DNA of 64,000 nucleotides from Paenibacillus sp. W2I17 (GTDB lineage: Bacteria; Bacillota; Bacilli; Paenibacillales; Paenibacillaceae). The number at the start of each line of letters is the position of its first letter. Positions within the stretch are counted from its first letter, which is position 1. Below the pieces are notes generated by a model. The model ran no database searches and was not told the DNA's origin. It worked only from the letters and a program-made list of their open reading frames with translations. Positions 55,797 to 64,000 of this stretch are shown here, piece after piece. The stretch lies in NCBI RefSeq assembly GCF_030815985.1, contig NZ_JAUSXM010000001.1:4464001-4528000 (forward strand), read 5' to 3'. Both the position numbers and the translations under genes were made by a program.

Positions 55797-56348
55797 TTAA
55801 TGTTTAACATTCCTAGCAGGAACCTTTCTTGGCCATAAACTGTAACTAAAGCTTATCAGAAAATCGATTCCGAGTATCATTCCCCACACTCTGATCAGAT
55901 TATTGAAGGCAGCTGTACGTTCAGCATCTCCAATCCACCATATCATGGCCAATAAAAAGGCACTTCCTATAGCCCAAGCCAATAGATGTCTAAACCATCC
56001 ACTACGTTCACGACTCGCATGTTCTCTACCATATAACTTGTTGCTGCGAGGATTCTCTCCACCCTTGAACCAATAAAGGAAATATCGATCCGCCCAAGCG
56101 ATCATCTGATGACCATAAGCAATACTTGCTCCTATATACACCGCAGCTATACCATGAATCATACTTGCTGTAGCTCCTCGCTGTAGATCCATAACTGTAG
56201 CTACCAGCAATAACAGATCGATAACCGGCGTTGCCATTAACAAACCGATGCCTAACCGCTTCATGCCAAGGAGATACCTGACACTCAGACCCGTGAACAC
56301 AAACACCCAAAAGGCAATCTCACAACCTATAATGAAATAACCAATCAT
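55797..56348 (-). CDS. YmcC-like integral membrane protein
   Basis: 183 aa with five hydrophobic helices (near 3-25, 32-52, 63-80, 125-142, 150-172) and a basic loop in the middle. It pairs divergently with a PksA-like TetR gene; in B. subtilis ymcC and pksA are also neighbours, which supports the name. Function unknown. AAAGGAGGGG ribosome site. Confidence 0.72.
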   Translation of the reverse strand: MIGYFIIGCEIAFWVFVFTGLSVRYLLGMKRLGIGLLMATPVIDLLLLVATVMDLQRGATASMIHGIAAVYIGASIAYGHQMIAWADRYFLYWFKGGENPRSNKLYGREHASRERSGWFRHLLAWAIGSAFLLAMIWWIGDAERTAAFNNLIRVWGMILGIDFLISFSYSLWPRKVPARNVKH

Positions 56349-56394
56349 TTCAGCCCCTCCTTTTTTTGATAAAAATGTATTAAATCTAATTTAG

Positions 56395-56436
56395 CACGTG
56401 TGTATTATAATAATCAACAGTGATATAATACACCTA
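56395..56436. promoter_or_regulatory. Palindrome with two fully overlapping face-to-face promoters
   Basis: Perfect inverted repeat GTGTATTATA (56400-56409) and TATAATACAC (56424-56433). Each strand reads TGTATT, 17 bp, TATAAT, so the -35 of one promoter overlaps the -10 of the other. It is the likely TetR operator. Confidence 0.75.
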
Positions 56437-57026
56437 TGCCTAAAATTGTTGATCATGATAAACAACGTGTGCTCGTAGCCGAGGCGGCTTGGCGTATTAT
56501 ACGAAGAGATGGCATGGAACAGGCCTCTGTTCGGAATATTGCTGAAGAAGCTGGAGTTTCGGTCGGTTCGATGCGTCACTACTTTTCTACACAGTCGGAA
56601 CTACTACTATATGCCATGAATTTGGTATCTGAACGGGTGTCTCATCGAGTCCAAAAAATGTCCTTCACCGGCTCTCCCATGGACAATATGAAGCGCCTAT
56701 TGCTCGAATTCTTACCAAACACGGAAGAAAAACTGGCCGAAATGGAGGTGTGGTACGCTTTTACAGCCAGATCGAAAACCGATCCTACACTCAAAGAACT
56801 TGCTAATACCGTATATGACGAACTCAGACAAGCTGTAGGTTCTATTATCAACTACCTGATAAAGCTCGACCTCTCCAGACCCGATCTGGACAAAGAACTG
56901 GAGATCGAGAGATTGTATGCACTGGTGGATGGCTTAGGCATACATAACGTACTTAGACCAGATCAGATGAACGCCCAGCTCATGGACGATGTTCTCACTT
57001 TGCATCTTGCTTCCTTGTGCCGTTAA
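56436..57026 (+). CDS. TetR/AcrR family regulator, PksA-like
   Basis: 196 aa. N-terminal helix-turn-helix with SVRNIAEEAGVSVGSMRHYF (about 30-50) and a BetI-type C-terminal ligand domain. The start MPKIVDHDKQ matches the B. subtilis PksA start I remember. The ATG is only 7 nt after the -10 TATAAT, so the mRNA is probably leaderless. It likely represses itself and the divergent ymcC-like gene through the palindrome at 56400-56433. Confidence 0.88.
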   Translation: MPKIVDHDKQRVLVAEAAWRIIRRDGMEQASVRNIAEEAGVSVGSMRHYFSTQSELLLYAMNLVSERVSHRVQKMSFTGSPMDNMKRLLLEFLPNTEEKLAEMEVWYAFTARSKTDPTLKELANTVYDELRQAVGSIINYLIKLDLSRPDLDKELEIERLYALVDGLGIHNVLRPDQMNAQLMDDVLTLHLASLCR

Positions 57027-57028
57027 AC

Positions 57029-57107
57029 CAAAAAAACCGCAGCACATTCATTGTGACTAAGGCCCGTTACGATAACAGGAGTTAGTTCTGAATGTCTGAC
57101 GGTTTTT
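57029..57107. terminator. Bidirectional terminator between tetR and ktrB
   Basis: AAACCGCAGCACATTCA pairs with TGAATGTCTGACGGTTT around a 40-nt loop; T-runs on both strands serve the convergent genes. Confidence 0.8.
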
Positions 57108-57111
57108 CCTT

Positions 57112-58449
57112 TTATCCGATAATGATCCGGCCTTCCGGATGACGGTACAGTTTCTTCTCTTTGCGAGGACGAAGGGCATACGCGATGGTTAATGGCCCAA
57201 TCCGGCCTACAAACATGGTAAAGGTAATAATGATTTTTCCCCAATTGGTCAACTCATCAGTCACTCCCACAGAAAGACCCACGGTACCGATTGCGGATGC
57301 AGCTTCAAACATCAGTGAAAGGAATGGCGCATCCTCTGTCGTAAGCAGAAGCATCACCACGATCATGAATATGATCAGCGAAACCATAATAATGGTCAGC
57401 GCCCTCATCAGCAGTTCTTTCGGAACACGCTGGCGGAAAAACACAATATCCTTATTTCCCCGGATCATGGCATACACTGCACCAATCATGATCAGGAATG
57501 TAGTTGTCTTGATCCCACCCCCGGTCGATCCCGGGGAAGCCCCGATAAACATCAGCAGAATGAAGAAGAATTGGGTAGCCTGCCTCATCTCCGTGATATC
57601 GATGGTACTTGTTCCGGACGAGCGTGTAGAGACAGACTGGAAAAAGGACGCATAGATCTTCTCGCTCCAGGTGAGTGAAGCCAGTGTATGTCCATTGGTG
57701 AATTCAAAAACAAACAACACAATCGCTCCTATACCGATCAGCGCTCCGGATACAGACAGCACCAGTTTGGACTGAAGAGATAAACGGCGGCGTTTGCGAT
57801 ACTCAAACAGGTCATTCAATACAACAAATCCAAGTCCACCAGAGACAACAAGCACAGAAGCGGTCACATTGAATATCCAATCTCCAGTGTAGTATTGAAA
57901 GCTGTTGCCAAACAGATCAAATCCGCCATTATTAAATAATGAAACAGAGTGGAATATTCCATAGTATACGGCCTGGCCCAATGGCATCTCCGTTGCCCAG
58001 CGCAGCGCTAGTATGACAGCAGCCACCCCTTCAATGGTAAAAGAGAAAATCAACACCTTGCGGATAATGCGTACTATCCCTTCCATACTGTCTGCATTAA
58101 TGGCTTCTTTGAGTAATAGCCTGTCCTTGAGTGAGATTCTTTTGCCCAATACAAGCGCAAAGAGGGTGGCCATGGTCATGAATCCGAGTCCACCAAGCTG
58201 CATCAATACCATAATGACGATCTGACCAAACAAATTAAAGGTCGTCCCAACATCCACAACGACAAGTCCAGTTACACATGCGGCAGAGGTTGATGTAAAG
58301 AGCGCGTCAATAAACGCCAAATGCATACCGCTTTGGTTGGAGATTGGCAACATGAGAAGCACCGTTCCAATCGCAATGATAAGCAGAAAACCACCGACCA
58401 GAATTAACGGAGGAGATAAGAATTTGGCAAAGTGAAGCCTGAACTTCAT
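57112..58449 (-). CDS. KtrB/TrkH family potassium transporter
   Basis: 445 aa from the ATG at 58449 (AAGAGGTG 6 nt upstream). KtrB-type pore subunit: four M1-P-M2 repeats with filter-like TSAACVTGL, NNGGFDL, STRSSGTST and SAIGTVGLSVG. It would work with a KtrA/KtrC RCK subunit, which is not encoded nearby. No c-di-AMP riboswitch was found upstream. Confidence 0.9.
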   Translation of the reverse strand: MKFRLHFAKFLSPPLILVGGFLLIIAIGTVLLMLPISNQSGMHLAFIDALFTSTSAACVTGLVVVDVGTTFNLFGQIVIMVLMQLGGLGFMTMATLFALVLGKRISLKDRLLLKEAINADSMEGIVRIIRKVLIFSFTIEGVAAVILALRWATEMPLGQAVYYGIFHSVSLFNNGGFDLFGNSFQYYTGDWIFNVTASVLVVSGGLGFVVLNDLFEYRKRRRLSLQSKLVLSVSGALIGIGAIVLFVFEFTNGHTLASLTWSEKIYASFFQSVSTRSSGTSTIDITEMRQATQFFFILLMFIGASPGSTGGGIKTTTFLIMIGAVYAMIRGNKDIVFFRQRVPKELLMRALTIIMVSLIIFMIVVMLLLTTEDAPFLSLMFEAASAIGTVGLSVGVTDELTNWGKIIITFTMFVGRIGPLTIAYALRPRKEKKLYRHPEGRIIIG

Positions 58450-58578
58450 GAAGGGCACCTCTTTTAACAAAAATACGAACAGGTTAATCTAACAAATTCA
58501 AGACGCGGTGTTACCCTAATGGTGTGCTGTGAGCAAGGGCTTTCTGACAAACTTTATTTTTAGCGTCTATGTAAACCT

Positions 58579-58626
58579 AAAGAGGAACTTGCCCCAGCAT
58601 GATACTGAACGGCAGGTTCCTCTTCT
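58579..58626 (-). terminator. Terminator after lysS
   Basis: Inverted repeat AGAGGAACCTGCC / GGCAAGTTCCTCT with a 17-nt loop; short U-tract. Confidence 0.65.
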
Positions 58627-58653
58627 ATTATGAACGTATCCTACGTTCCTTAT

Positions 58654-60174
<1,521 letters not shown>

Positions 60175-60229
60175 TCATCTCCTTATTTACATTGCAGGCA
60201 TCGCGAGAGGACGTTTTCCTCTAATGTTG

Positions 60230-60254
60230 AAAAAGCTTCCCTAAGGAAGCTTTT
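60230..60254 (-). terminator. Terminator after greA
   Basis: Minus-strand stem AAAGCTTCC / GGGAAGCTTT followed by UUC. Confidence 0.75.
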
Positions 60255-60280
60255 GTTTACCGTGCCCAACTGCTTCGTTG

Positions 60281-60760
60281 CTATAGCTTTTTAATGTCCA
60301 TAATTTTATATTGAATTACGCCAGCAGGCACACTTACATCAACAACTGTACCTTTTTTCTTGCCGAGAATCGCTTTACCTACAGGGCTCTCATTCGATAT
60401 CTTGTTCTGAAGCGGGTCTGCCTCCGCAGTACCTACAATCGTATATTCCGTGATGTCGCCAAACTCCAGATCTTCTACAGTGACGGTTGCACCCACGCTT
60501 ACGGCATCGGTATCGATCTCGTCGCTGTTAATAATCCGCGCGTTACGAAGCAATTTCTCCAACGTGATTACACGTCCTTCAATGAAAGCTTGCTCATTCT
60601 TCGCGTCTTCGTATTCAGAGTTTTCACTGATATCTCCATACCCGATGGCTACCTTAATCCGTTCAGCCACTTCGCGGCGCTTCACTGATTTCAATGTTTC
60701 CAATTCTTCTTCCAGCTTCTTGAGTCCTTCTGGTGTAAGGATAACTTCCTTGTCGCTCAT
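60281..60760 (-). CDS. greA: Transcription elongation factor GreA
   Basis: 159 aa from the ATG at 60760 (AGGAGA 11 nt upstream). GreA restarts backtracked RNA polymerase. N-terminal coiled coil (about 8-75) with the acidic tip [16 protein letters not shown], then the FKBP-like domain with [12 protein letters not shown]. Confidence 0.96.
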   Translation of the reverse strand: MSDKEVILTPEGLKKLEEELETLKSVKRREVAERIKVAIGYGDISENSEYEDAKNEQAFIEGRVITLEKLLRNARIINSDEIDTDAVSVGATVTVEDLEFGDITEYTIVGTAEADPLQNKISNESPVGKAILGKKKGTVVDVSVPAGVIQYKIMDIKKL

Positions 60761-61011
60761 CTCAACCGATTCTCCTGTCATGGGAATAAATTTGATTGTA
60801 CGGCAACGGAATCAGTGCTTGTTACAGAGCTCCGCTCGCATACATCTTCAAAACTATATGAAGTTCTCCAGAGAAATAGAATATTCCTCCTGATGCTATA
60901 GCCTTATTAACGCACATGGCGAATTTATACTGAGAAATTATAGGGGAACGATCTCGAAAAGTCAATGTTACGTCCCCTATAGGTGTAAACGTTTTACAGA
61001 TGCGTTTATAA

Positions 61012-62031
61012 TTAAGATGCATTTCCGGCGATTACCGGTTCTGACTCCAAATTACCTTCGCTTTTTAGCTGACTCACAAAGTTCTCCAGAATCTGTACCA
61101 TCTCGTCCCGCTTGGTTCCTTCCATAATAACATCCTTAATGCGGGCAGACCCTTTCAAACCTTTCAAATACCAAGCCAGATGTTTGCGCATCTCGCGTAC
61201 GGCAACCGTCTCATTCTTCAATGCGATCAGGCGATCCATATGCAGGATGGCAACACGGATCTTCTCTTCGCCATTCGGGTCAGGAAGCAATTCCCCCGTG
61301 CTTAAGTATTGAATGGTACGATACAGCATCCATGGGTTGCCCAGGGCAGCACGACCGATCATAACTCCGTCACAACCCGTTTCATCCAGCATACGGCGTG
61401 CATCCTCTGGTGTATGGACATCACCATTGCCGATCACTGGGATAGAGACAGCTTCTTTTACATCTTTGATGTGTGACCAGTCAGCTGTGCCTGTATAGAG
61501 TTGCTCACGCGTACGGCCGTGTACACTTACCGCCTGTCCACCAGCACGTTCAACCGCGAGCGCATTCTCCACCGCGAAGATATGCTCGTTATCCCAGCCG
61601 ATACGCATCTTGACCGTCACCGGCTTCTCCACCGCGTCCACGACAGCGGATACCATCTCATAGATTTTGTTCGGATCAAGCAACCAACGTGCACCGGCAT
61701 CACATTTCGTTACCTTTGGCACAGGGCATCCCATGTTAATGTCGATGATGTCTGCATTGGTTTCTTGGTCCACGATTTTGGCTGCTTCTACGAGGGAATC
61801 ACGATCTCCCCCAAAAATCTGAAGGCTCAGCGGTTTCTCACGCTCATCTACAAACAACATCTCACGTGTACGCTGGTTGCCATGGACAATGGCTTTGCCA
61901 CTCACCATCTCCGCGCATACGAGGCCTGTTCCGAATTCTTTTGCGATCAAACGAAAAGCCGGATTACATACGCCAGCCATCGGCGCAAGTACGACCTGGT
62001 TTTTCATTTCAATGCCACCAATGTTAAGCAC
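61012..62031 (-). CDS. dus: tRNA-dihydrouridine synthase (DusB type)
   Basis: 339 aa, GTG start at 62031 with AGGAG 12 nt upstream. FMN-dependent enzyme reducing U20-region uridines. [15 protein letters not shown] at the start, catalytic Cys in [11 protein letters not shown], and the phosphate site [10 protein letters not shown]. Order folK - yazB-like - dus - (greA) - lysS matches the B. subtilis folate-lysS cluster with greA added. Confidence 0.94.
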   Translation of the reverse strand: MLNIGGIEMKNQVVLAPMAGVCNPAFRLIAKEFGTGLVCAEMVSGKAIVHGNQRTREMLFVDEREKPLSLQIFGGDRDSLVEAAKIVDQETNADIIDINMGCPVPKVTKCDAGARWLLDPNKIYEMVSAVVDAVEKPVTVKMRIGWDNEHIFAVENALAVERAGGQAVSVHGRTREQLYTGTADWSHIKDVKEAVSIPVIGNGDVHTPEDARRMLDETGCDGVMIGRAALGNPWMLYRTIQYLSTGELLPDPNGEEKIRVAILHMDRLIALKNETVAVREMRKHLAWYLKGLKGSARIKDVIMEGTKRDEMVQILENFVSQLKSEGNLESEPVIAGNAS

Positions 62032-62127
62032 GGTAGTCGTTCCACTCCTTTTTTAATTCTGTATATATCACGATATAAAGTTCGATCGGTGTCTTGGTTG
62101 TTGTAACATGGCGAAACCGAAACGGTC

Positions 62128-62331
62128 CTAGTTGCCCCGCAACTCCTCGATACTGATTGCCAGTACACCAGCAATTCGATCGAGCTCTTGCTGTGATACC
62201 TTACGGTTTCCCCGTTCAATGGTTCCCAGAATGGCCAGCGAGATGCCGGTCTCGGCCGCAAGTTCATGTTGTGTTAAACCTTTCAGCTTCCGGAATGCCC
62301 GGATTCGGTTGGCCAATTGCATGTTTTCCAA
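62128..62331 (-). CDS. XRE-family helix-turn-helix protein (YazB-like)
   Basis: 67 aa with a single Cro/C1-type HTH (about 8-62: LTQHELAAETGISLAILGTIERG). Its start overlaps the end of folK by about 40-50 bp. YazB holds the same spot in the B. subtilis folate operon. Start is the TTG at 62331 or the ATG at 62322. Target unknown. Confidence 0.88.
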   Translation of the reverse strand: MENMQLANRIRAFRKLKGLTQHELAAETGISLAILGTIERGNRKVSQQELDRIAGVLAISIEELRGN

Positions 62332-62831
62332 AGCTGTATTCCATCCTTTCCATCCAGTACAGACAACGATGAGTGTACAAAGGTATACAAACCTGAAATC
62401 TCGCCCTCCGGTACGATATCCGACAGTGGGACCAGCACAAAAGCCCGTTCTCCCATACGAGGATGAGGCAATTGAAGCAATTCGGTATCTCGCGTCTCAC
62501 CCTGCATCCAGAGCAGATCCAAATCAACGGTGCGCGGTCCCCAGCGAATATCACGAACACGTCCAAGCCGGTTCTCGATATCCAGTAATTCCGTGAGCAA
62601 CTGCTCTGGTGTCAGCATCACCTGTACGGCGACTGCCATATTCAGAAACGCAGGCTGATCTACATATCCTACAGGCTCCGTCTCATATAGTGCAGAACAA
62701 CGCAGAACGGATATATGAGGGTGTTCATCCAGCAAAGACAATGCTTCAAGCAACGTCTGTTCCCGGTCACCCAAATTGGCCCCTAAAGCAATATAAGCCT
62801 CTGAAGATTCAGAGGTCGAATGTGCAATCAT
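62283..62831 (-). CDS. folK: HPPK, 6-hydroxymethyl-7,8-dihydropterin pyrophosphokinase
   Basis: 182 aa. Attaches pyrophosphate to hydroxymethyl-dihydropterin in folate synthesis. AYIALGANLGDRE, YETEPVGYVDQPAFLN and the metal site DIRWGPRTVDLDLL are complete, with HPRMGERAFVLVPL near the end. It follows folB by 9 bp. Confidence 0.96.
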   Translation of the reverse strand: MIAHSTSESSEAYIALGANLGDREQTLLEALSLLDEHPHISVLRCSALYETEPVGYVDQPAFLNMAVAVQVMLTPEQLLTELLDIENRLGRVRDIRWGPRTVDLDLLWMQGETRDTELLQLPHPRMGERAFVLVPLSDIVPEGEISGLYTFVHSSLSVLDGKDGIQLWKTCNWPTESGHSGS

Positions 62832-62840
62832 GATCGGTTC

Positions 62841-63203
62841 TCACTTTCTTGTGCGGCGAAGCTCTACCGTTACGCCCTCAAAATGAATATCGAATGGCGG
62901 ATGTGGCTTCGTCACCTTGACTGTCAATGCATTGATAATAGTATAAGTGTCTAGTAAAGAAGATGCAATATGTTCGCCCAAAGCTTCAATTAACTGGAAC
63001 GATTTATTCTCAACAATCTGTTTTACCAGCTCATGGATCTCCGCATAATTAATCGTTTTGGTCAGATCATCGTTACGTCCAGCTTCACCCAGGTCCATAT
63101 CAATCTCCAGATCAATATAGTACCGCTGCCCCAGCTTCCGTTCTTCTGCAAAAACGCCATGATATCCGTAATACTCCATACGATGCAATACCATTCTATC
63201 CAT
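62841..63203 (-). CDS. folB: Dihydroneopterin aldolase
   Basis: 120 aa. Cuts dihydroneopterin to hydroxymethyl-dihydropterin and glycolaldehyde. GYHGVFAEERKLGQ at the start (active-site Glu) and the Lys of VKVTKPHPP near the end fit the family. Second gene of the folP-folB-folK run. Confidence 0.95.
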   Translation of the reverse strand: MDRMVLHRMEYYGYHGVFAEERKLGQRYYIDLEIDMDLGEAGRNDDLTKTINYAEIHELVKQIVENKSFQLIEALGEHIASSLLDTYTIINALTVKVTKPHPPFDIHFEGVTVELRRTRK

Positions 63204-63320
63204 ACGATCCGCCTGCCCTCTATATATATTGAAATTTTAATCTATTTGAAGTTATCCCTTTGCTTTGCCTTTGAAAAAACGCTACGCGTCCACTGGACGG
63301 GTCACCAGGGACCCGCCACA

Positions 63321-64000
63321 TTATTTCCTCCGTATACCCGGAGAAGCATACAACATGGCATCACACATGTCTGCCGTCCGCCGAATCGGCTTCACATCAT
63401 GAACCCGAACCATTTGGCATCCTTGGGCGATGCCAAATGCAACGGTGGCAGCCGTTCCTTCCAGCGCATCATCCGCCCCGACATCCAAGGTGTTCTGGAT
63501 GAATCTTTTACGTGAGGTGGCTAGCAGAACGGGATATCCCATTTCATTGAGCAAACCGAGCGATGACATGAGCTTCAGATTTTCTCCGAGATCCTTCACA
63601 AAACCAATACCCGGGTCCAGAATAATTTGCTCTGCTTTCACGCCGGCTGTTAACGCTATTTGTATACTCTCCTGCAAATCGCTGACGACACCACTCAGAT
63701 AATCGGTATAGTTTCGCTCCTGCCGATTATGCATCAAAATGATGGGACACCCCAGCTCTGCTGCCGTGCGGGCCATATCTGGATCTGCCTTGGCACCCCA
63801 CACATCATTAATAATATGAGCACCTGCCAGAATAGCCTGACGTGCAACATCGGCCTTATACGTATCTACGGATATTGGAATGTGCGGGGCTTGCTGATGC
63901 AATGCTTCAATAACCGGAATAATCCGACTAAGCTCTTCATCGGCGCCCACGACATCTGAACCTGGCCGGGTGGACTCCCCGCCGATATCAATCAGGTCCG
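63321..64000 (-). CDS. folP: Dihydropteroate synthase, 5' end cut by the window edge
   Basis: At least 226 codons; the frame runs on to the right edge, where it reads DLIDIGGESTRPGSD, the conserved DHPS pterin-site block, so the first 50 or so residues lie outside. It joins hydroxymethyl-dihydropterin pyrophosphate to p-aminobenzoate and is the sulfonamide target. Later motifs ILDPGIGFVKDL and LATSRKRFI are present. An internal Met (63950) is not the real start. Confidence 0.95.
   Translation of the reverse strand, partial: DLIDIGGESTRPGSDVVGADEELSRIIPVIEALHQQAPHIPISVDTYKADVARQAILAGAHIINDVWGAKADPDMARTAAELGCPIILMHNRQERNYTDYLSGVVSDLQESIQIALTAGVKAEQIILDPGIGFVKDLGENLKLMSSLGLLNEMGYPVLLATSRKRFIQNTLDVGADDALEGTAATVAFGIAQGCQMVRVHDVKPIRRTADMCDAMLYASPGIRRK

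Noticed and set aside
58450..58653. c-di-AMP riboswitch upstream of the potassium transporter
   Set aside because: The conserved ydaO blocks found at 31108-31243 are absent here.

Overview
The window is a stretch of a low- to mid-GC, spore-forming Bacillota chromosome, most likely Paenibacillus. The grounds are family-level: BofA, Spo0F, an orphan sporulation-type kinase, an SspP-like spore protein, RNA polymerase delta, large-type SRP RNA with an Alu domain, and gene neighbourhoods that match Bacillus subtilis in blocks. I ran no database search; names rest on motifs and remembered family features. Almost all housekeeping genes lie on the minus strand, consistent with a leading-strand segment replicated from high to low coordinates.

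Layout from left to right. 1-1107: 5' two-thirds of a 16S gene with its promoter leader. 1455-5400: bofA, yaaL-like, recR, ybaB/ebfC, dnaX and the SRP RNA, in the classic near-origin order. 5541-14768: rpmE, an uncharacterised radical-SAM gene, rho, murA, fbaA, spo0F, pyrG and rpoE. 15041-18755: a 45-codon ORF, a leaderless-secretion (intracellular type) subtilase, argS and a DUF1934 gene. 19021-22178: a frameshifted GH51 arabinofuranosidase coupled to a small Cys-rich gene, and a secreted beta-propeller-like protein. 22262-22826: a candidate type I toxin-antitoxin-like locus. 23012-30872: speB, speE, a class A PBP, ywhD, an M1 peptidase and a membrane protein. 31108-33086: a cyclic-di-AMP riboswitch with an NlpC/P60 hydrolase, a GNAT enzyme and a cytochrome c. 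33161-40968: rbsK, phhB, small genes, motAB, rluF, a sporulation kinase, a DnaA-box cluster and tadA. 41014-48131: a GNAT enzyme, a lipoprotein, a three-gene set of small (probably spore) proteins, tRNA-Ser, serS, pdxT and dacA. 48548-55358: guaB and a complete rrn operon (16S-23S-5S, no spacer tRNAs). 55797-64000: ymcC-like, a PksA-type TetR gene, a KtrB-type potassium transporter, lysS, greA, dus, a yazB-like regulator, folK, folB and folP (cut by the window edge).

The genes fall into translation and ribosome supply (rrn, argS, serS, lysS, rpmE, tadA, dus, rluF), replication/repair (dnaX, recR, ebfC), transcription (rho, rpoE, greA), nucleotide and folate synthesis (pyrG, guaB, folBKP), envelope building (murA, PBP, dacA, NlpC/P60) and sporulation (spo0F, orphan kinase, bofA, sspP). 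Regulatory signals are readable: a sigma-H promoter before spo0F, a sigma-D promoter before motAB, tandem sigma-A rrn promoters, and many intrinsic terminators.

The most notable observations are: (1) pdxS is missing between dacA and pdxT, but its last seven codons and stop remain, a deletion scar; (2) a 43-aa basic hydrophobic peptide gene with a sequestered ribosome site, an opposing promoter and an otherwise orphan terminator, resembling a type I toxin-antitoxin module; (3) a 157-nt rod-like structured element just after pdxT; (4) two 16S copies with different but base-paired V6 helices; (5) two fully overlapping face-to-face promoters inside a perfect palindrome, one of which would give a leaderless tetR mRNA.
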